Source: Kiritimatiellia bacterium (lineage in GTDB: Bacteria; Verrucomicrobiota; Kiritimatiellia; SLAD01). Taken from it: a stretch of DNA of 25,976 nt. Location of the stretch: positions 1 through 25,976 of the forward strand of contig SKXR01000075.1 of assembly GCA_007128275.1 (NCBI GenBank), written 5' to 3'. The translations under genes and the position numbers were made by a program. The first letter of the stretch is position 1, and the number at the start of each line of letters is the position of its first letter. The notes beneath the pieces were generated by a model. That model searched no databases. It was given only the letters and a program-made list of their open reading frames with translations, and was not told the DNA's origin. Positions 15,720-23,276 of the stretch are shown piece after piece.

Positions 15720-16337
15720 TCAGGGCCGTTCCAGCACACCGGCAATTTCTGCGCCGAGCGCCAGCACAACTTTACGGATCGCTTCCACATACTCCTCGTA
15801 CGAGGCGCTTTCCGACTCCGCTTGGTGGAGGCTTGTACGCTGGGCGATCGCTTGAGGTTGGTCGCCCGTTCGGGTCACTTTCCATTGTGCGATAAGTTCC
15901 ACCCGCCCGTCCAGGACCCCGTCGAGCCGAATAATATCGACCTGCACCCAATACCCTTCCCCCACCCATTCGAGGCGAGGCGACGCGTCCACATACGCTT
16001 CCGGCAGGGACCGGCCGATGGCGCCCGCGAGCAGTTCCTGAATAGTCACGTCAAGCGGCATACCCCACCGATGAAAGTTGTGGGTCTCGATTTCGTGGTC
16101 GGATACACGCGTGACCATATGCGGCCGGTCCAGGTACGCAGGTATATGGACCGGCGCAATGCGGATAATCAGGTCGCTCTCTTCCGCGCCACGTTGGGCC
16201 ACGACGCGCCACCCCTCATGTGGCGCAAACACATACAAGCGCGGTTCCGGACTACGATGCGCACAGGCGGAAAGGAAACAAGCGACCAGCAGAGCCGGAA
16301 GGATTGCCGGACGAATGATGTTGCGTATCTCTCTCAT
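15720..16337 (-). CDS. PqiC-like (ABC-type transport auxiliary) outer-membrane lipoprotein
   Basis: 205 residues from ATG 16337, with GGAGG 8 bases upstream; a GTG at 16352 would add five residues. A lipoprotein signal is present, with lipobox LSAC and the lipidated Cys at C25. The mature part has LYVFAPHEGW (near 35), ESDLIIRIAPVHIPAYLDRPHMVTR (about 53-78) and SLHQAESESASYEEYVEAIRKVVLALGAEIA near the end. These match the PqiC/ABC_trans_aux family layout: 'v.v.pv.lP.yLdRpqivtR' and a C-terminal 'Y..lv.A....l..L...Ia'. It lies 25 bases after the MCE gene and would sit at the outer membrane end of that lipid transporter. Confidence 0.85.
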   Translation of the reverse strand: MREIRNIIRPAILPALLVACFLSACAHRSPEPRLYVFAPHEGWRVVAQRGAEESDLIIRIAPVHIPAYLDRPHMVTRVSDHEIETHNFHRWGMPLDVTIQELLAGAIGRSLPEAYVDASPRLEWVGEGYWVQVDIIRLDGVLDGRVELIAQWKVTRTGDQPQAIAQRTSLHQAESESASYEEYVEAIRKVVLALGAEIAGVLERP

Positions 16338-16362
16338 GTACACGTCCTCCACTTGACGATGA

Positions 16363-17316
16363 TTATTTCTTCCCTCGTAAGATCGATTCCGGATGTTGCT
16401 CCAGATGATCGGTCAGCCGCCGCAACGAGCGACTGGTCTCACGCAGATCATGAATCAGCAGACTCAATTCCCCGCGCGTGGGCGCCTGCGGGTTGAGCAT
16501 GGCGCCGATATGATCCGACGTCTCCGTCATGCTCTCCAGAAATGGCTCAAGGCGGTTGTCAATATTCCGGATCGCTTCATGCAAATCGTTCAACGAGGTT
16601 TGGGCCGATTGCAGGACCGCCAGGGTCTGGCTGGTCATCGGATCGAAATGCTCTTCCACCTTTGCCAGCACCGAATCGAGTCGCTGCATGACACGCCTCG
16701 CATCGTCCCTTGCCTCCCCCATCACCTCGGGATCCAGGATGTCGGCCACGTGGGAAATGGCGCGGTGAGCCTCTTGGACAATATCGCTCAAGGGAAGATG
16801 GGTGGCCTCATCCACCACCCGACGAAAAGGCGATGAAATAGAAGGCATTTCCCACAGGTGCGGATCCCTGTTCAGGCGCCGTATCGGCGTGCCCGGGAAG
16901 AAACCCAAATCCACCTTCAACTTCCCGGTCAACAAGCTTTGATAGCCGAGCCGGGCACGCAATCCCTGCTCCACCAGCGCGTCCAACGTTTCATGCATTT
17001 GCGCTGCTGTGTCGAACCGTCCGGCATACGTGACCCGCCTTTCCTCCAACTGAATCCTCACCGGCCGATAGAAAACGCCTCCCCGCTCCATGTCAAACTC
17101 CAACCAGACGTCGGTTACCGTGCCAATGCGCACCCCTTGGAAATCCACCGGCGCTCCGACATCCAAGCCGCTAATGGATTCGTCGAAGTACACGATGCAA
17201 TCAAATCGTTCCTCCCAGAACGTTCCTCCGCCGAACAGCATGATGCCGATAATCGACAACACTATGGCGCCGACTACAAAACCGCCGACCAGTGTCGGAT
17301 TCGCTTTCTTGCTCAT
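16363..17316 (-). CDS. MCE-domain protein (MlaD/PqiB family)
   Basis: 317 residues from ATG 17316, which overlaps the ATPase stop as ATGA; a longer frame starting at 17376 is therefore rejected. One membrane helix (about 10-30) anchors it in the inner membrane. The MCE domain covers about 37-140, with ISGLDVGAPVDFQGVRIGTVTDV (48-70) and GLRARLGYQSLLTGKLKVDLGFF (118-140), the latter typical of PqiB-type MCE repeats. Residues about 170-310 are helical and probably coiled coil, suited to a hexameric tube. The protein should bind lipids in the periplasm and work with the MlaE/MlaF pair. A single MCE domain favours MlaD-like architecture. Confidence 0.92.
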   Translation of the reverse strand: MSKKANPTLVGGFVVGAIVLSIIGIMLFGGGTFWEERFDCIVYFDESISGLDVGAPVDFQGVRIGTVTDVWLEFDMERGGVFYRPVRIQLEERRVTYAGRFDTAAQMHETLDALVEQGLRARLGYQSLLTGKLKVDLGFFPGTPIRRLNRDPHLWEMPSISSPFRRVVDEATHLPLSDIVQEAHRAISHVADILDPEVMGEARDDARRVMQRLDSVLAKVEEHFDPMTSQTLAVLQSAQTSLNDLHEAIRNIDNRLEPFLESMTETSDHIGAMLNPQAPTRGELSLLIHDLRETSRSLRRLTDHLEQHPESILRGKK

Positions 17317-18083
17317 GATCTCTCCTTGTCTGTAACGCCTCGCCTCAAAAACGCCTGCACGGTCGGATCCTCGCACGAACGCAGCAGATCCTTGGGAGCG
17401 CCCTGTGCAATCATCGTCTTACGGTCAGGATCCAGGAATACAGAATCGTCGCCGATCGCAAAGATGCTGGCGAGTTCGTGGGTCACGACCACCACGGTGG
17501 CGCCGAGACTGTCGCGCAGTTCCAAAATCAGGTCGTCGAGCAATTTCGCACTCACCGGATCGAGTCCGGCCGATGGTTCGTCGAAGAAAAGGATATCCGG
17601 GTCCAGCGCCATCGCGCGCGCCAAGCCCGCGCGTTTACGCATCCCGCCGCTGATTTCCGCAGGGTAATAATCCTCGAATCCGGCCAACCCCACCAGCGCC
17701 AGCTTCAAGGACACCACGTCCGCGATATCCGCGGGCGACAGGATCGTATAGGCCTCGAGCGGCACGGCAATGTTTTCTGCGAGGGTCATGGAACTCCAGA
17801 GGGCGCCGCTCTGATACAAAATACCGATCCGGCGGAGTTGCCGCGCGCGTTCTGCGGCGTTTGCGTCCCAGAAACTCATGCCGTCATACGCCACGGTTCC
17901 ACGCGCGGGCGCCTTAAGCCCCACCATGTGCCGTACCAGCGTGCTCTTGCCACATCCGCTTCCGCCCATGATGATGAAGATGTCACCGCGGTGAATCGTG
18001 AACGACAGGTCGCGCTGGATCACGAAATCCCCGTACGCCATGGTCAGGTCGCTAATCTGCAGATAAGGGGGCAAATCGGTCAT
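17313..18083 (-). CDS. MlaF-like ABC transporter ATP-binding protein
   Basis: 256 residues from ATG 18083 (a TTG at 18089 overlaps the permease stop and is less likely). Walker A GGSGCGKST (40-48), Q-loop Q91 in LYQSGALWSSMTLAENIAVPL, signature ISGGMRKRAGLARAMALDP (144-162), Walker B ILFFDEPSAGLDP (164-176) and switch His H202 are all present. 'QSGALFxSMTVxENVAxPL' and 'SGGMxKRxxLARA' are hallmarks of Mla/MCE-associated ATPases. It drives lipid movement through the MlaE-like permease and lies 2 bases after that gene's stop. Confidence 0.95.
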   Translation of the reverse strand: MTDLPPYLQISDLTMAYGDFVIQRDLSFTIHRGDIFIIMGGSGCGKSTLVRHMVGLKAPARGTVAYDGMSFWDANAAERARQLRRIGILYQSGALWSSMTLAENIAVPLEAYTILSPADIADVVSLKLALVGLAGFEDYYPAEISGGMRKRAGLARAMALDPDILFFDEPSAGLDPVSAKLLDDLILELRDSLGATVVVVTHELASIFAIGDDSVFLDPDRKTMIAQGAPKDLLRSCEDPTVQAFLRRGVTDKERS

Positions 18084-18085
18084 GG

Positions 18086-19222
18086 TCAAAATCCCGTAAT
18101 CACATAAATGACGGATATCAACGAATCGGCCAGTACGATATAGACGATGGCATTCACCACCGCCGCCGTGGTGGCGTCGCCGACAGCCGAGGCACTGCGC
18201 CCGCAGCGGATGCCCTGCATACAGCCCGAAACGGCCACCAGCACGCCGAACACAGCGCTCTTGATTAATCCGGACACCACGGCATTGAGCGAGAGGGCGT
18301 TCACCGTCTGGACATAATATTGCGTCGGCGTGAGGTCCAACATCAAGATCCCGACCACCGCGCCGCCGAGAATGCCGAGCGCCACGGCGTAAATGGCCAG
18401 CAGGGGCATCATCAAAATCAGCGCCAAAGCACGGGGCAACACGAGAAATTCCATCGGCGAAAATCCCATGGTCTGAAGGGCATCGATCTCTTCATTCACC
18501 TGCATGGTGCCGAGTCGCGCCGCGAACGCCGCGCCGGTGCGGCCCGCCATCAGAATGGCCGTCATCAACGCGCCCATCTCGCGCGCCATACCCACGGCCA
18601 CCGCGTCGGCGATGAATATTTCCGCACCGAACATGCGTAATTGCACCGCGCCGAGAAAGGCCAGAATCATGCCGACCAGCACGCTGATCAAGGAGATGAT
18701 GGGCAGAGCTTCCGGACCGCACTCCTGGATGACGGCCCAGAAATCGGTTCGACGAAACCGCGCGCGGCCGCGCAGCATCGCGCCAAACGCCAACGTCAGC
18801 TCGCCCAGGAAACTCACGGAATCGCGCAAGTCGCGAAATCCTTTCACCGTTCGCGCACCCACGCGCGTAACCCAGAGCACGGTATCCGTCGATCGCCGCG
18901 CACCGGTTCGTTCGGGCACGCTATCGGCCATCGCCAACAGCCGGCGCACCCCTTCCGGCAAGTCCGACACATCCACGGCCACGCCTCTGGAACGGCTCAT
19001 CGCGTGAAGCGCGCGAAGGAAAGTCAGGAGCGCGCTGTCCCAGTCGGTGATCCCGTCGTCGACCACCTCGATCCGCTGTATCCCGGACGCGCGATCCAAT
19101 GCCGCCAATTCCATGCCGACGTCCGCGCGTGAGTCGTTCACCCGCCACGATCCGGACAGACCGATCCGGCGCACATCCTCCCGGACCTGCTCCATACGAA
19201 TCTGTGACGTCGTGGTCGTCAT
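18086..19222 (-). CDS. MlaE-like permease with N-terminal STAS-like region
   Basis: 378 residues from ATG 19222. Residues about 15-105 look like a STAS domain: RIGLSGSWRV, IQRIEVVDDGITDWDSALLTFL and GVAVDVSDLPEGVRRLLAMAD. This part corresponds to the separate MlaB of E. coli, so here the two are fused. Residues about 125-378 are the MlaE permease: LPIISLISVLVGMILAFLGAVQL, AVGMAREMGALMTAILMAGRTGAAFAARLGTM, EEIDALQTMGFSPMEFLVLPR and the closing VNAIVYIVLADSLISVI. The protein moves phospholipid through the inner membrane with the MlaF-like ATPase. The upstream start candidate at 19243 (TTG) is less likely. Confidence 0.94.
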   Translation of the reverse strand: MTTTTSQIRMEQVREDVRRIGLSGSWRVNDSRADVGMELAALDRASGIQRIEVVDDGITDWDSALLTFLRALHAMSRSRGVAVDVSDLPEGVRRLLAMADSVPERTGARRSTDTVLWVTRVGARTVKGFRDLRDSVSFLGELTLAFGAMLRGRARFRRTDFWAVIQECGPEALPIISLISVLVGMILAFLGAVQLRMFGAEIFIADAVAVGMAREMGALMTAILMAGRTGAAFAARLGTMQVNEEIDALQTMGFSPMEFLVLPRALALILMMPLLAIYAVALGILGGAVVGILMLDLTPTQYYVQTVNALSLNAVVSGLIKSAVFGVLVAVSGCMQGIRCGRSASAVGDATTAAVVNAIVYIVLADSLISVIYVITGF

Positions 19223-19265
19223 ATCGTCGCACCCGCCACGCAAACCTCATCAGAGGCGCACTGTT

Positions 19266-19281
19266 CCGCGGCTCGCCGCGG
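19266..19281. repeat. GC-rich inverted repeat upstream of the MlaE-like gene
   Basis: CCGCGG (19266-19271) is repeated as CCGCGG (19276-19281) around CTCG, making a 6-bp stem and 4-base loop in the 82-base gap between the chagasin-like gene and the MlaE-like gene. There is no T-run on either side. It might attenuate transcription between the two genes or be chance. Confidence 0.35.
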
Positions 19282-19304
19282 GTCAACCTCCATGGATTGC
19301 ATGG

Positions 19305-19688
19305 TCATTGAATTTGAATCGTTACCTCAAATTCATCGGCGGCGCCTGTCTCCCAGGACCGCGCATAGATCAGCCGCAAGCGCGTCTCGCCTTTCGCACG
19401 CGCGCGGAACCGAAACACGAAGTCCCCCCCGCTACCGACTCTCTCCGGGTATGCGGCTTGATACGTGGAATCGATCAGGTGCAGGGGCGATTCATCCCGT
19501 TCCTCCGGCTCCCACCGATATCCCGTCGTTGGGTTGCCCGGAAGCCGTACCGTCAAGATATCGCCCCGGACAACCTGTACCACGCGGTCATGGTCCGCCC
19601 GGGTCAGGGCGACCGTGCTCCGCCCGGGACCCTGACATCCCGCCATCATCCATGACAGACCGACAAGCAGGGCAAGATTATACCGCAT
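19305..19688 (-). CDS. Chagasin-like (I42) cysteine-protease inhibitor lipoprotein
   Basis: 127 residues from ATG 19688; the longer frame to 19757 lacks a clear start signal and would add 23 residues before the signal peptide. MRYNLALLVGLSWMMAGC is a lipoprotein signal with lipidated C18. The three loops that define chagasin family (I42) inhibitors are present in order: NPTTGY at 52-57, GSGG at 85-88, and RSWE at 110-113, where RPW is usual. Known members block papain-family (C1) peptidases by wedging these loops into the active site. Which peptidase is targeted here, its own or a competitor's, cannot be read from sequence. The gene is 82 bases upstream of the MlaE-like gene, on the same strand. 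Confidence 0.87.
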   Translation of the reverse strand: MRYNLALLVGLSWMMAGCQGPGRSTVALTRADHDRVVQVVRGDILTVRLPGNPTTGYRWEPEERDESPLHLIDSTYQAAYPERVGSGGDFVFRFRARAKGETRLRLIYARSWETGAADEFEVTIQIQ

Positions 19689-20013
19689 GACGGACCGCCG
19701 GTCTTGAATGTTCGAAGGCGTTCTTTTGAGACCACCGGAAGAGCGAACGCGACCCACTAGATTTGATGTACACCCTCATTCACTTCCCCTTACTCGACGA
19801 GCCTGCAACATGTCGTGCTGTTTGACGGACGCCGTATCTGGAGAGTATGGCAAAGACGGTCGGAAGTTAAAGCCATAATCGTTTCCACCTCGCCTCGCGA
19901 GGCGTGCTATGATCTACTGCGACTCAAGAATGAGTTTGGTTGACGAGGACCTCGGAACCTCAACGGGCCAAACCCACGAACCGAAACAAAATACACGGAT
20001 CCGGGAGAACAAG
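19689..20013. other. Divergent gene-free region between the chagasin-like gene and the NTF2-like gene
   Basis: 325 bp without a credible open frame. The right part holds the perfect palindrome and extended -10 described separately. The left part shows no clear promoter for the chagasin-like gene and no strong terminator. The longer reading frames that cross it lack signal peptides and start signals. Confidence 0.5.
19891..19913 (+). promoter_or_regulatory. 14-bp palindrome abutting an extended -10 element
   Basis: CGCCTCGCGAGGCG (19891-19904) is a perfect palindrome. It is followed directly by TGC and TATGAT (19908-19913), an extended -10 element (TGn plus a 5-of-6 -10). A transcript would begin near 19920 and have a leader of about 95 bases before the ATG at 20014. 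The palindrome would lie in the spacer region, where a bound repressor or activator could act. Confidence 0.45.
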
Positions 20014-20397
20014 ATGAAGGCGTATGTGACCTTATTACTAACGGCTGTGCTTATGACGACCATGGCTCACACCAGTGCGGGCGACACCGGCGAGACGCAA
20101 GTCCGGACCATCCTCGACGCCCTGAAAACCGGCGAGGTGGATGCGCTCCGCTCGGTGCTGACGGAAGAGTTTGCCTCCGATCTGACGGATCAAGCCATTC
20201 GCGATCTGTCTCGTCCCATCCGAAGCCATCTGCAAGGGGGATACGGGATCCATCACTTGGGGGTTCTCACGCAGGATGATTTTCCGGTCCAATTCTGGAA
20301 GATCTCGTTCGAGGACCGCGAAGAAGACGCCCTGTTGCGTATCGTGATCTTCGACGGGCGGGTCGCCGGCTTCCTGATCACGCGTCCGTTTGTGTGA
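20014..20397 (+). CDS. Small secreted protein, NTF2-like/DUF3887-like
   Basis: 127 residues from ATG 20014, with GGGAG 7 bases upstream; earlier in-frame starts would put 35 residues before the signal peptide. MKAYVTLLLTAVLMTTMAHTSAG is a signal peptide. The mature part starts with a helical TILDALKTGEVDALRSVLTEEFASDLTDQAIRDL, and then has two or three strands with FWKISFEDREEDALLRIVIFDGRVAGFLITRPF. The arrangement (small helix bundle followed by a curved sheet, with 'FD.(G/R)V.GF.I') resembles DUF3887 and other NTF2-like periplasmic proteins. No catalytic residues are evident. The function is unknown. Confidence 0.7.
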   Translation: MKAYVTLLLTAVLMTTMAHTSAGDTGETQVRTILDALKTGEVDALRSVLTEEFASDLTDQAIRDLSRPIRSHLQGGYGIHHLGVLTQDDFPVQFWKISFEDREEDALLRIVIFDGRVAGFLITRPFV

Positions 20398-20515
20398 GCG
20401 CGGCGCCTGACGGATTCAGCCGCTACGTGCCAATCCCTTCATCGAAGTCGCGCCCTCCCCCTTCGGCAGGGTCATTTCGTTCTCTACATCGCATTGAAAC
20501 AGTGGGGGTTCCCCT

Positions 20516-20626
20516 CATTCTGGAGGGCGGAGCTATGCGACGCCGGGACCGGGAATGGAATCCGCACCGCCTCCATTTCTATTCAACGCGACATCAGGGG
20601 CTCGCATAACGCGCCCCTCCAAGATG
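20516..20626. repeat. Imperfect long inverted repeat, REP-like
   Basis: The left arm (20516-20544) and the reverse complement of the right arm (20598-20626) agree at 21 of 29 positions without gaps. They share CAT-x2-TGGAGGG and TATGCGA. About 53 bases separate the arms. Such folded GC-rich elements in intergenic DNA resemble REP/BIME-type repeats, but only one copy is visible here, so the class is a guess. Confidence 0.45.
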
Positions 20627-20716
20627 ACTGGTTTCTGGGAAACGGGTTCATCCATGCGGAGTTGGGTTGGAAACGTATGGACCCGAACCCCGTCGGGCGA
20701 CGACACACGCAATGGC

Positions 20717-20744
20717 TTGCTTCCCTTCGGGGATCGCATAAGAT
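20717..20744 (+). promoter_or_regulatory. Weak candidate promoter for the CBM-like gene
   Basis: TTGCTT (20717-20722) and TAAGAT (20739-20744) are 16 bases apart, and the predicted start is about 20 bases before the ATG at 20771. The -35 match is poor. Confidence 0.25.
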
Positions 20745-20770
20745 AGCTTCCCATGTTACAGGAGATTTCT

Positions 20771-21436
20771 ATGACAAAGCATTGTGGTTCCTTGTTGGGT
20801 CTGGCCTGCGCGGTCTTGTTCCTTTCACCGTCCACCCATGCCAACATGATCAGGAATCCGAGTTTTGAAGAACCCGCGCCGACATCGTCCCGCCACGCGC
20901 TTCATTGGAGAATGCACGAACCGGATACGCACGGTGACGCCTACGGAAGCGCCTCGCGTGAGGATTGGCGGTCGCACGACGGCATGAATATCATGACCGT
21001 GCGCGGCACCTGGGCCAATGCCGGCGATCACGGAGGCGTCTGGCAGGAGGCCGCTGCGGAACCCGGCAAGACCTATCGGGCCTCCGCCTGGTTCTGGGCC
21101 GATCCCGATTGGGATCCCGAAGTCCAGGAACTGAAAATGGAATTTTTCGACGCCGACTATTCGGAACTGCTCAAGACCAAGTCCGTGGCCTTGCGCAAGA
21201 TCCCCCCCGAATGGGAACGACGCGAAATATCGGCCAAAGCCCCGGACCGGACCGCCTGGGTGCGACTTGTCATCAACGTTGAAGGCACAGGCGACAACGG
21301 CGCTCTACAAATCGACAGCATCTATATGTCGCCGCGCGACACCTTCGAAGAACCCACGCCGGAACCCGTCGATGTCATCATCGACCTGCTGGACGATCCG
21401 AAAGACGAACCGGAAATTGAAGCACAAGCGGACTGA
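20771..21436 (+). CDS. Secreted protein with a carbohydrate-binding-module-like (galactose-binding-like) domain
   Basis: 221 residues from ATG 20771, with AGGAG about 7 bases upstream; an ATG at 20753 would add six residues and lacks this site. A signal peptide ends near STHA (residue 24). The mature start NMIRNPSFEEP is typical of CBM4/9-like and related jelly-roll domains ('NLI.NPSFE'). WQEAAAEPGKTYRASAWFWAD (91-111), the stretch LKMEFFDADYSELLK and WVRLVINVEGTGDNGALQIDSIYM fit the later strands of that fold. The tail (about 190-221) is acidic and Pro-rich, with EEPTPEPVDVIIDLLDD. It probably binds a sugar or a surface polymer outside the cell; no catalytic domain is present. Confidence 0.75.
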   Translation: MTKHCGSLLGLACAVLFLSPSTHANMIRNPSFEEPAPTSSRHALHWRMHEPDTHGDAYGSASREDWRSHDGMNIMTVRGTWANAGDHGGVWQEAAAEPGKTYRASAWFWADPDWDPEVQELKMEFFDADYSELLKTKSVALRKIPPEWERREISAKAPDRTAWVRLVINVEGTGDNGALQIDSIYMSPRDTFEEPTPEPVDVIIDLLDDPKDEPEIEAQAD

Positions 21437-21473
21437 TCGACGGCTCACGCCAGCTCATTTCAGTTGACCTCCA

Positions 21474-21493
21474 AACAGTAGGAACGTACTGTT
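21474..21493. promoter_or_regulatory. Operator-like inverted repeat upstream of nadE
   Basis: AACAGTA (21474-21480) and TACTGTT (21487-21493) are perfect 7-bp inverted half-sites separated by 6 bases. The repeat ends 12 bases before the -35 of the nadE promoter candidate. The size and position suit a dimeric transcription factor. It does not match the LexA consensus, because GAAC and GTTC here are 5 bases apart. Confidence 0.45.
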
Positions 21494-21505
21494 CGAGCGT
21501 CTAAA

Positions 21506-21534
21506 TTGTCATTCCCCCGCTAACTGCATACATT
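21506..21534 (+). promoter_or_regulatory. Candidate sigma-70-type promoter of the nadE unit, near-leaderless
   Basis: TTGTCA (21506-21511, 5 of 6 to consensus) and TACATT (21529-21534, 4 of 6) are separated by the ideal 17 bases. Transcription should start near 21541, about 5 bases before the nadE ATG at 21546, and no Shine-Dalgarno is seen. Leaderless translation is therefore likely. Confidence 0.5.
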
Positions 21535-21545
21535 ATTGTAACACT

Positions 21546-23276
21546 ATGAAGATTGTCATTGCGTTGGCTCAGATCAATCCCACGGTGGGGGCGCTACGAA
21601 AGAATGCCGATCGGATCGTTGATCGCGCGCGGACGGCGGCGAAGGAAGGCGCTTCGGTCGTTGTCTTCCCGGAACTCGCCTTGTCGGGTTATCCGCCCGA
21701 AGATCTGGTTCTGAAGAAGCATTTTCTCGAAGATTGTTGGCATGAGCTGGAAGGGATGGCGGATCAATTGCCCCCGGAAAGCCTGATCATGGTCGGGGCG
21801 CCACAAATGGTCGACACGCAGGTCTACAATGCGGCGGTCATTTATCACGCGGGGCGCATGGTCACGACCTATCAGAAAATGATTCTTCCGAATTACGGTG
21901 TGTTTGACGAGAAACGCGTATTCGCCCCCGGCAAGATGCCCTTGATACTGCAAGCCGGCACGGCGCGGATCGCCATTCACATTTGCGAGGATTCCTGGTA
22001 TCCGGACGAAGACACGGTACTCCTCCTCAAGGAGTCGCGCATCGATCTATTGGTTAACCTGTCGGCTTCCCCCTATCACCGCGGCAAAAGGGTGCTGCGC
22101 GAAACCACGTTACGCAAGACCGGCGAACAACTGCATTCCGCATTTGCCTATTGCAACATCGTTGGAGGACAGGACGAATTGGTATTCGATGGCGGAAGCT
22201 TGGTGATGGATCAGACAGGAACGCTGCTGGCGCGCGCCCGACAATTTGAAGAGGATTTGCTGTTCGCTGAAGTGACCGTTTCCGACATCCCGACCGTCGT
22301 GGACGAACCATCTCCGCCCAGTCGCCGCACCGTTCACATCCCGTTTCATCCCTCCGTGCGACGTTCCGAACGGGCGCCCCGTTCCTCCGTAACCCCGCTG
22401 TTGGACGATCAGACGGAAGTCTACGAGGCGCTGAAGACGGGTTTGCGCGATTACACCGAGAAGAACGGCTTCAAGAAAACGGTGGTGGCCCTGAGCGGCG
22501 GGATCGATTCCGCGCTGGTCGCAGTGCTGGCCGTCGACACACTCGGCGCGGACCGCGTGGCCGGCATCACCATGCCCTCCCAATACACGTCCACGGAGAC
22601 GTTGACGGACGCGGAATTGCTCGCGCAGAATCTGGGCATCGAATTTCATACCATACCCATCCGCGCGATTCATGGCACTTTCCTGACCGAGTTGCTGCCC
22701 TTCTGGGAAGGGTGGCCGCCGGATATCACGGAAGAGAATCTGCAAGCGCGCATACGCGGAAACATCATCATGGCTTTATCCAACAAGTTCGGATGGCTGG
22801 TTTTAACCACGGGCAATAAGAGCGAATTAGCCACGGGATACTGCACGCTCTACGGAGATATGGTCGGCGGCTTCTCATTGATGAAAGACGTGCCCAAAAC
22901 GCTGGTCTACGAACTGTCCGAATGGCGAAACCGGCAAGGTCCCTCGCCCGTGATTCCCTTGTCGACGATCGAGCGACCGCCCACGGCGGAGTTGCGTCCC
23001 GACCAGAAGGATACGGACTCGCTGCCGCCCTACGCCGTTCTCGACGCCATCATCGAACGCTACGTGGAACAAGACCAGGGCGTGGACCGGATCGTGGCGG
23101 AAGGCTTCGACCCGGACACGGTACGACAGGTCAGCCGCCTGATCGATCTGAGCGAATACAAACGGCGACAGGGCGCACCCGGAATCAAGATCACCCCCAA
23201 AGCCTTCGGGCGGGACCGGCGCATGCCGATCACCAACGCTTACCGCGAACGGGTAAGAGGAGCTGACTTGACATGA
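21546..23276 (+). CDS. nadE: Glutamine-dependent NAD+ synthetase
   Basis: 576 residues. It makes NAD+ from deamido-NAD+, ATP and glutamine, the last step of NAD biosynthesis. The N-terminal nitrilase-type glutaminase domain (about 1-250) has the catalytic triad E43 (FPELALSGYPPED), K111 (YQKMILPNYGVFDE) and C147 (IHICEDSW). The C-terminal synthetase domain (about 290-576) has the ATP-pyrophosphatase P-loop SGGIDS (317-322), TTGNKSELATGYCTLYGD (421-438) and RPPTAELRPDQKDTDSLPPY (477-496). Length and order of domains are normal. The next gene overlaps its stop as ATGA. The ATG has no Shine-Dalgarno. Confidence 0.97.
   Translation: MKIVIALAQINPTVGALRKNADRIVDRARTAAKEGASVVVFPELALSGYPPEDLVLKKHFLEDCWHELEGMADQLPPESLIMVGAPQMVDTQVYNAAVIYHAGRMVTTYQKMILPNYGVFDEKRVFAPGKMPLILQAGTARIAIHICEDSWYPDEDTVLLLKESRIDLLVNLSASPYHRGKRVLRETTLRKTGEQLHSAFAYCNIVGGQDELVFDGGSLVMDQTGTLLARARQFEEDLLFAEVTVSDIPTVVDEPSPPSRRTVHIPFHPSVRRSERAPRSSVTPLLDDQTEVYEALKTGLRDYTEKNGFKKTVVALSGGIDSALVAVLAVDTLGADRVAGITMPSQYTSTETLTDAELLAQNLGIEFHTIPIRAIHGTFLTELLPFWEGWPPDITEENLQARIRGNIIMALSNKFGWLVLTTGNKSELATGYCTLYGDMVGGFSLMKDVPKTLVYELSEWRNRQGPSPVIPLSTIERPPTAELRPDQKDTDSLPPYAVLDAIIERYVEQDQGVDRIVAEGFDPDTVRQVSRLIDLSEYKRRQGAPGIKITPKAFGRDRRMPITNAYRERVRGADLT

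Larger units (their letters stand above)
20398..20770. other. Gene-free region with a long imperfect inverted repeat
   Basis: 373 bp with no credible gene; the open frames in it lack a start signal and a recognisable fold. The centre carries a long imperfect inverted repeat, listed separately, and the right end a weak promoter candidate. A G5/C4 run (GGGGGTTCCCC, 20504-20514) sits just left of the repeat. Confidence 0.5.

Noticed and set aside
20494..20868. 124-residue plus-strand open frame
   Set aside because: It overlaps the signal peptide of the CBM-like gene out of frame and lies mostly over the inverted repeat, so it is probably noise.
21482..21494. GAAC...GTTC, considered as a LexA (SOS) box
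   Set aside because: The two halves are 5 bases apart instead of 4, and the downstream gene (nadE) is not an SOS gene.
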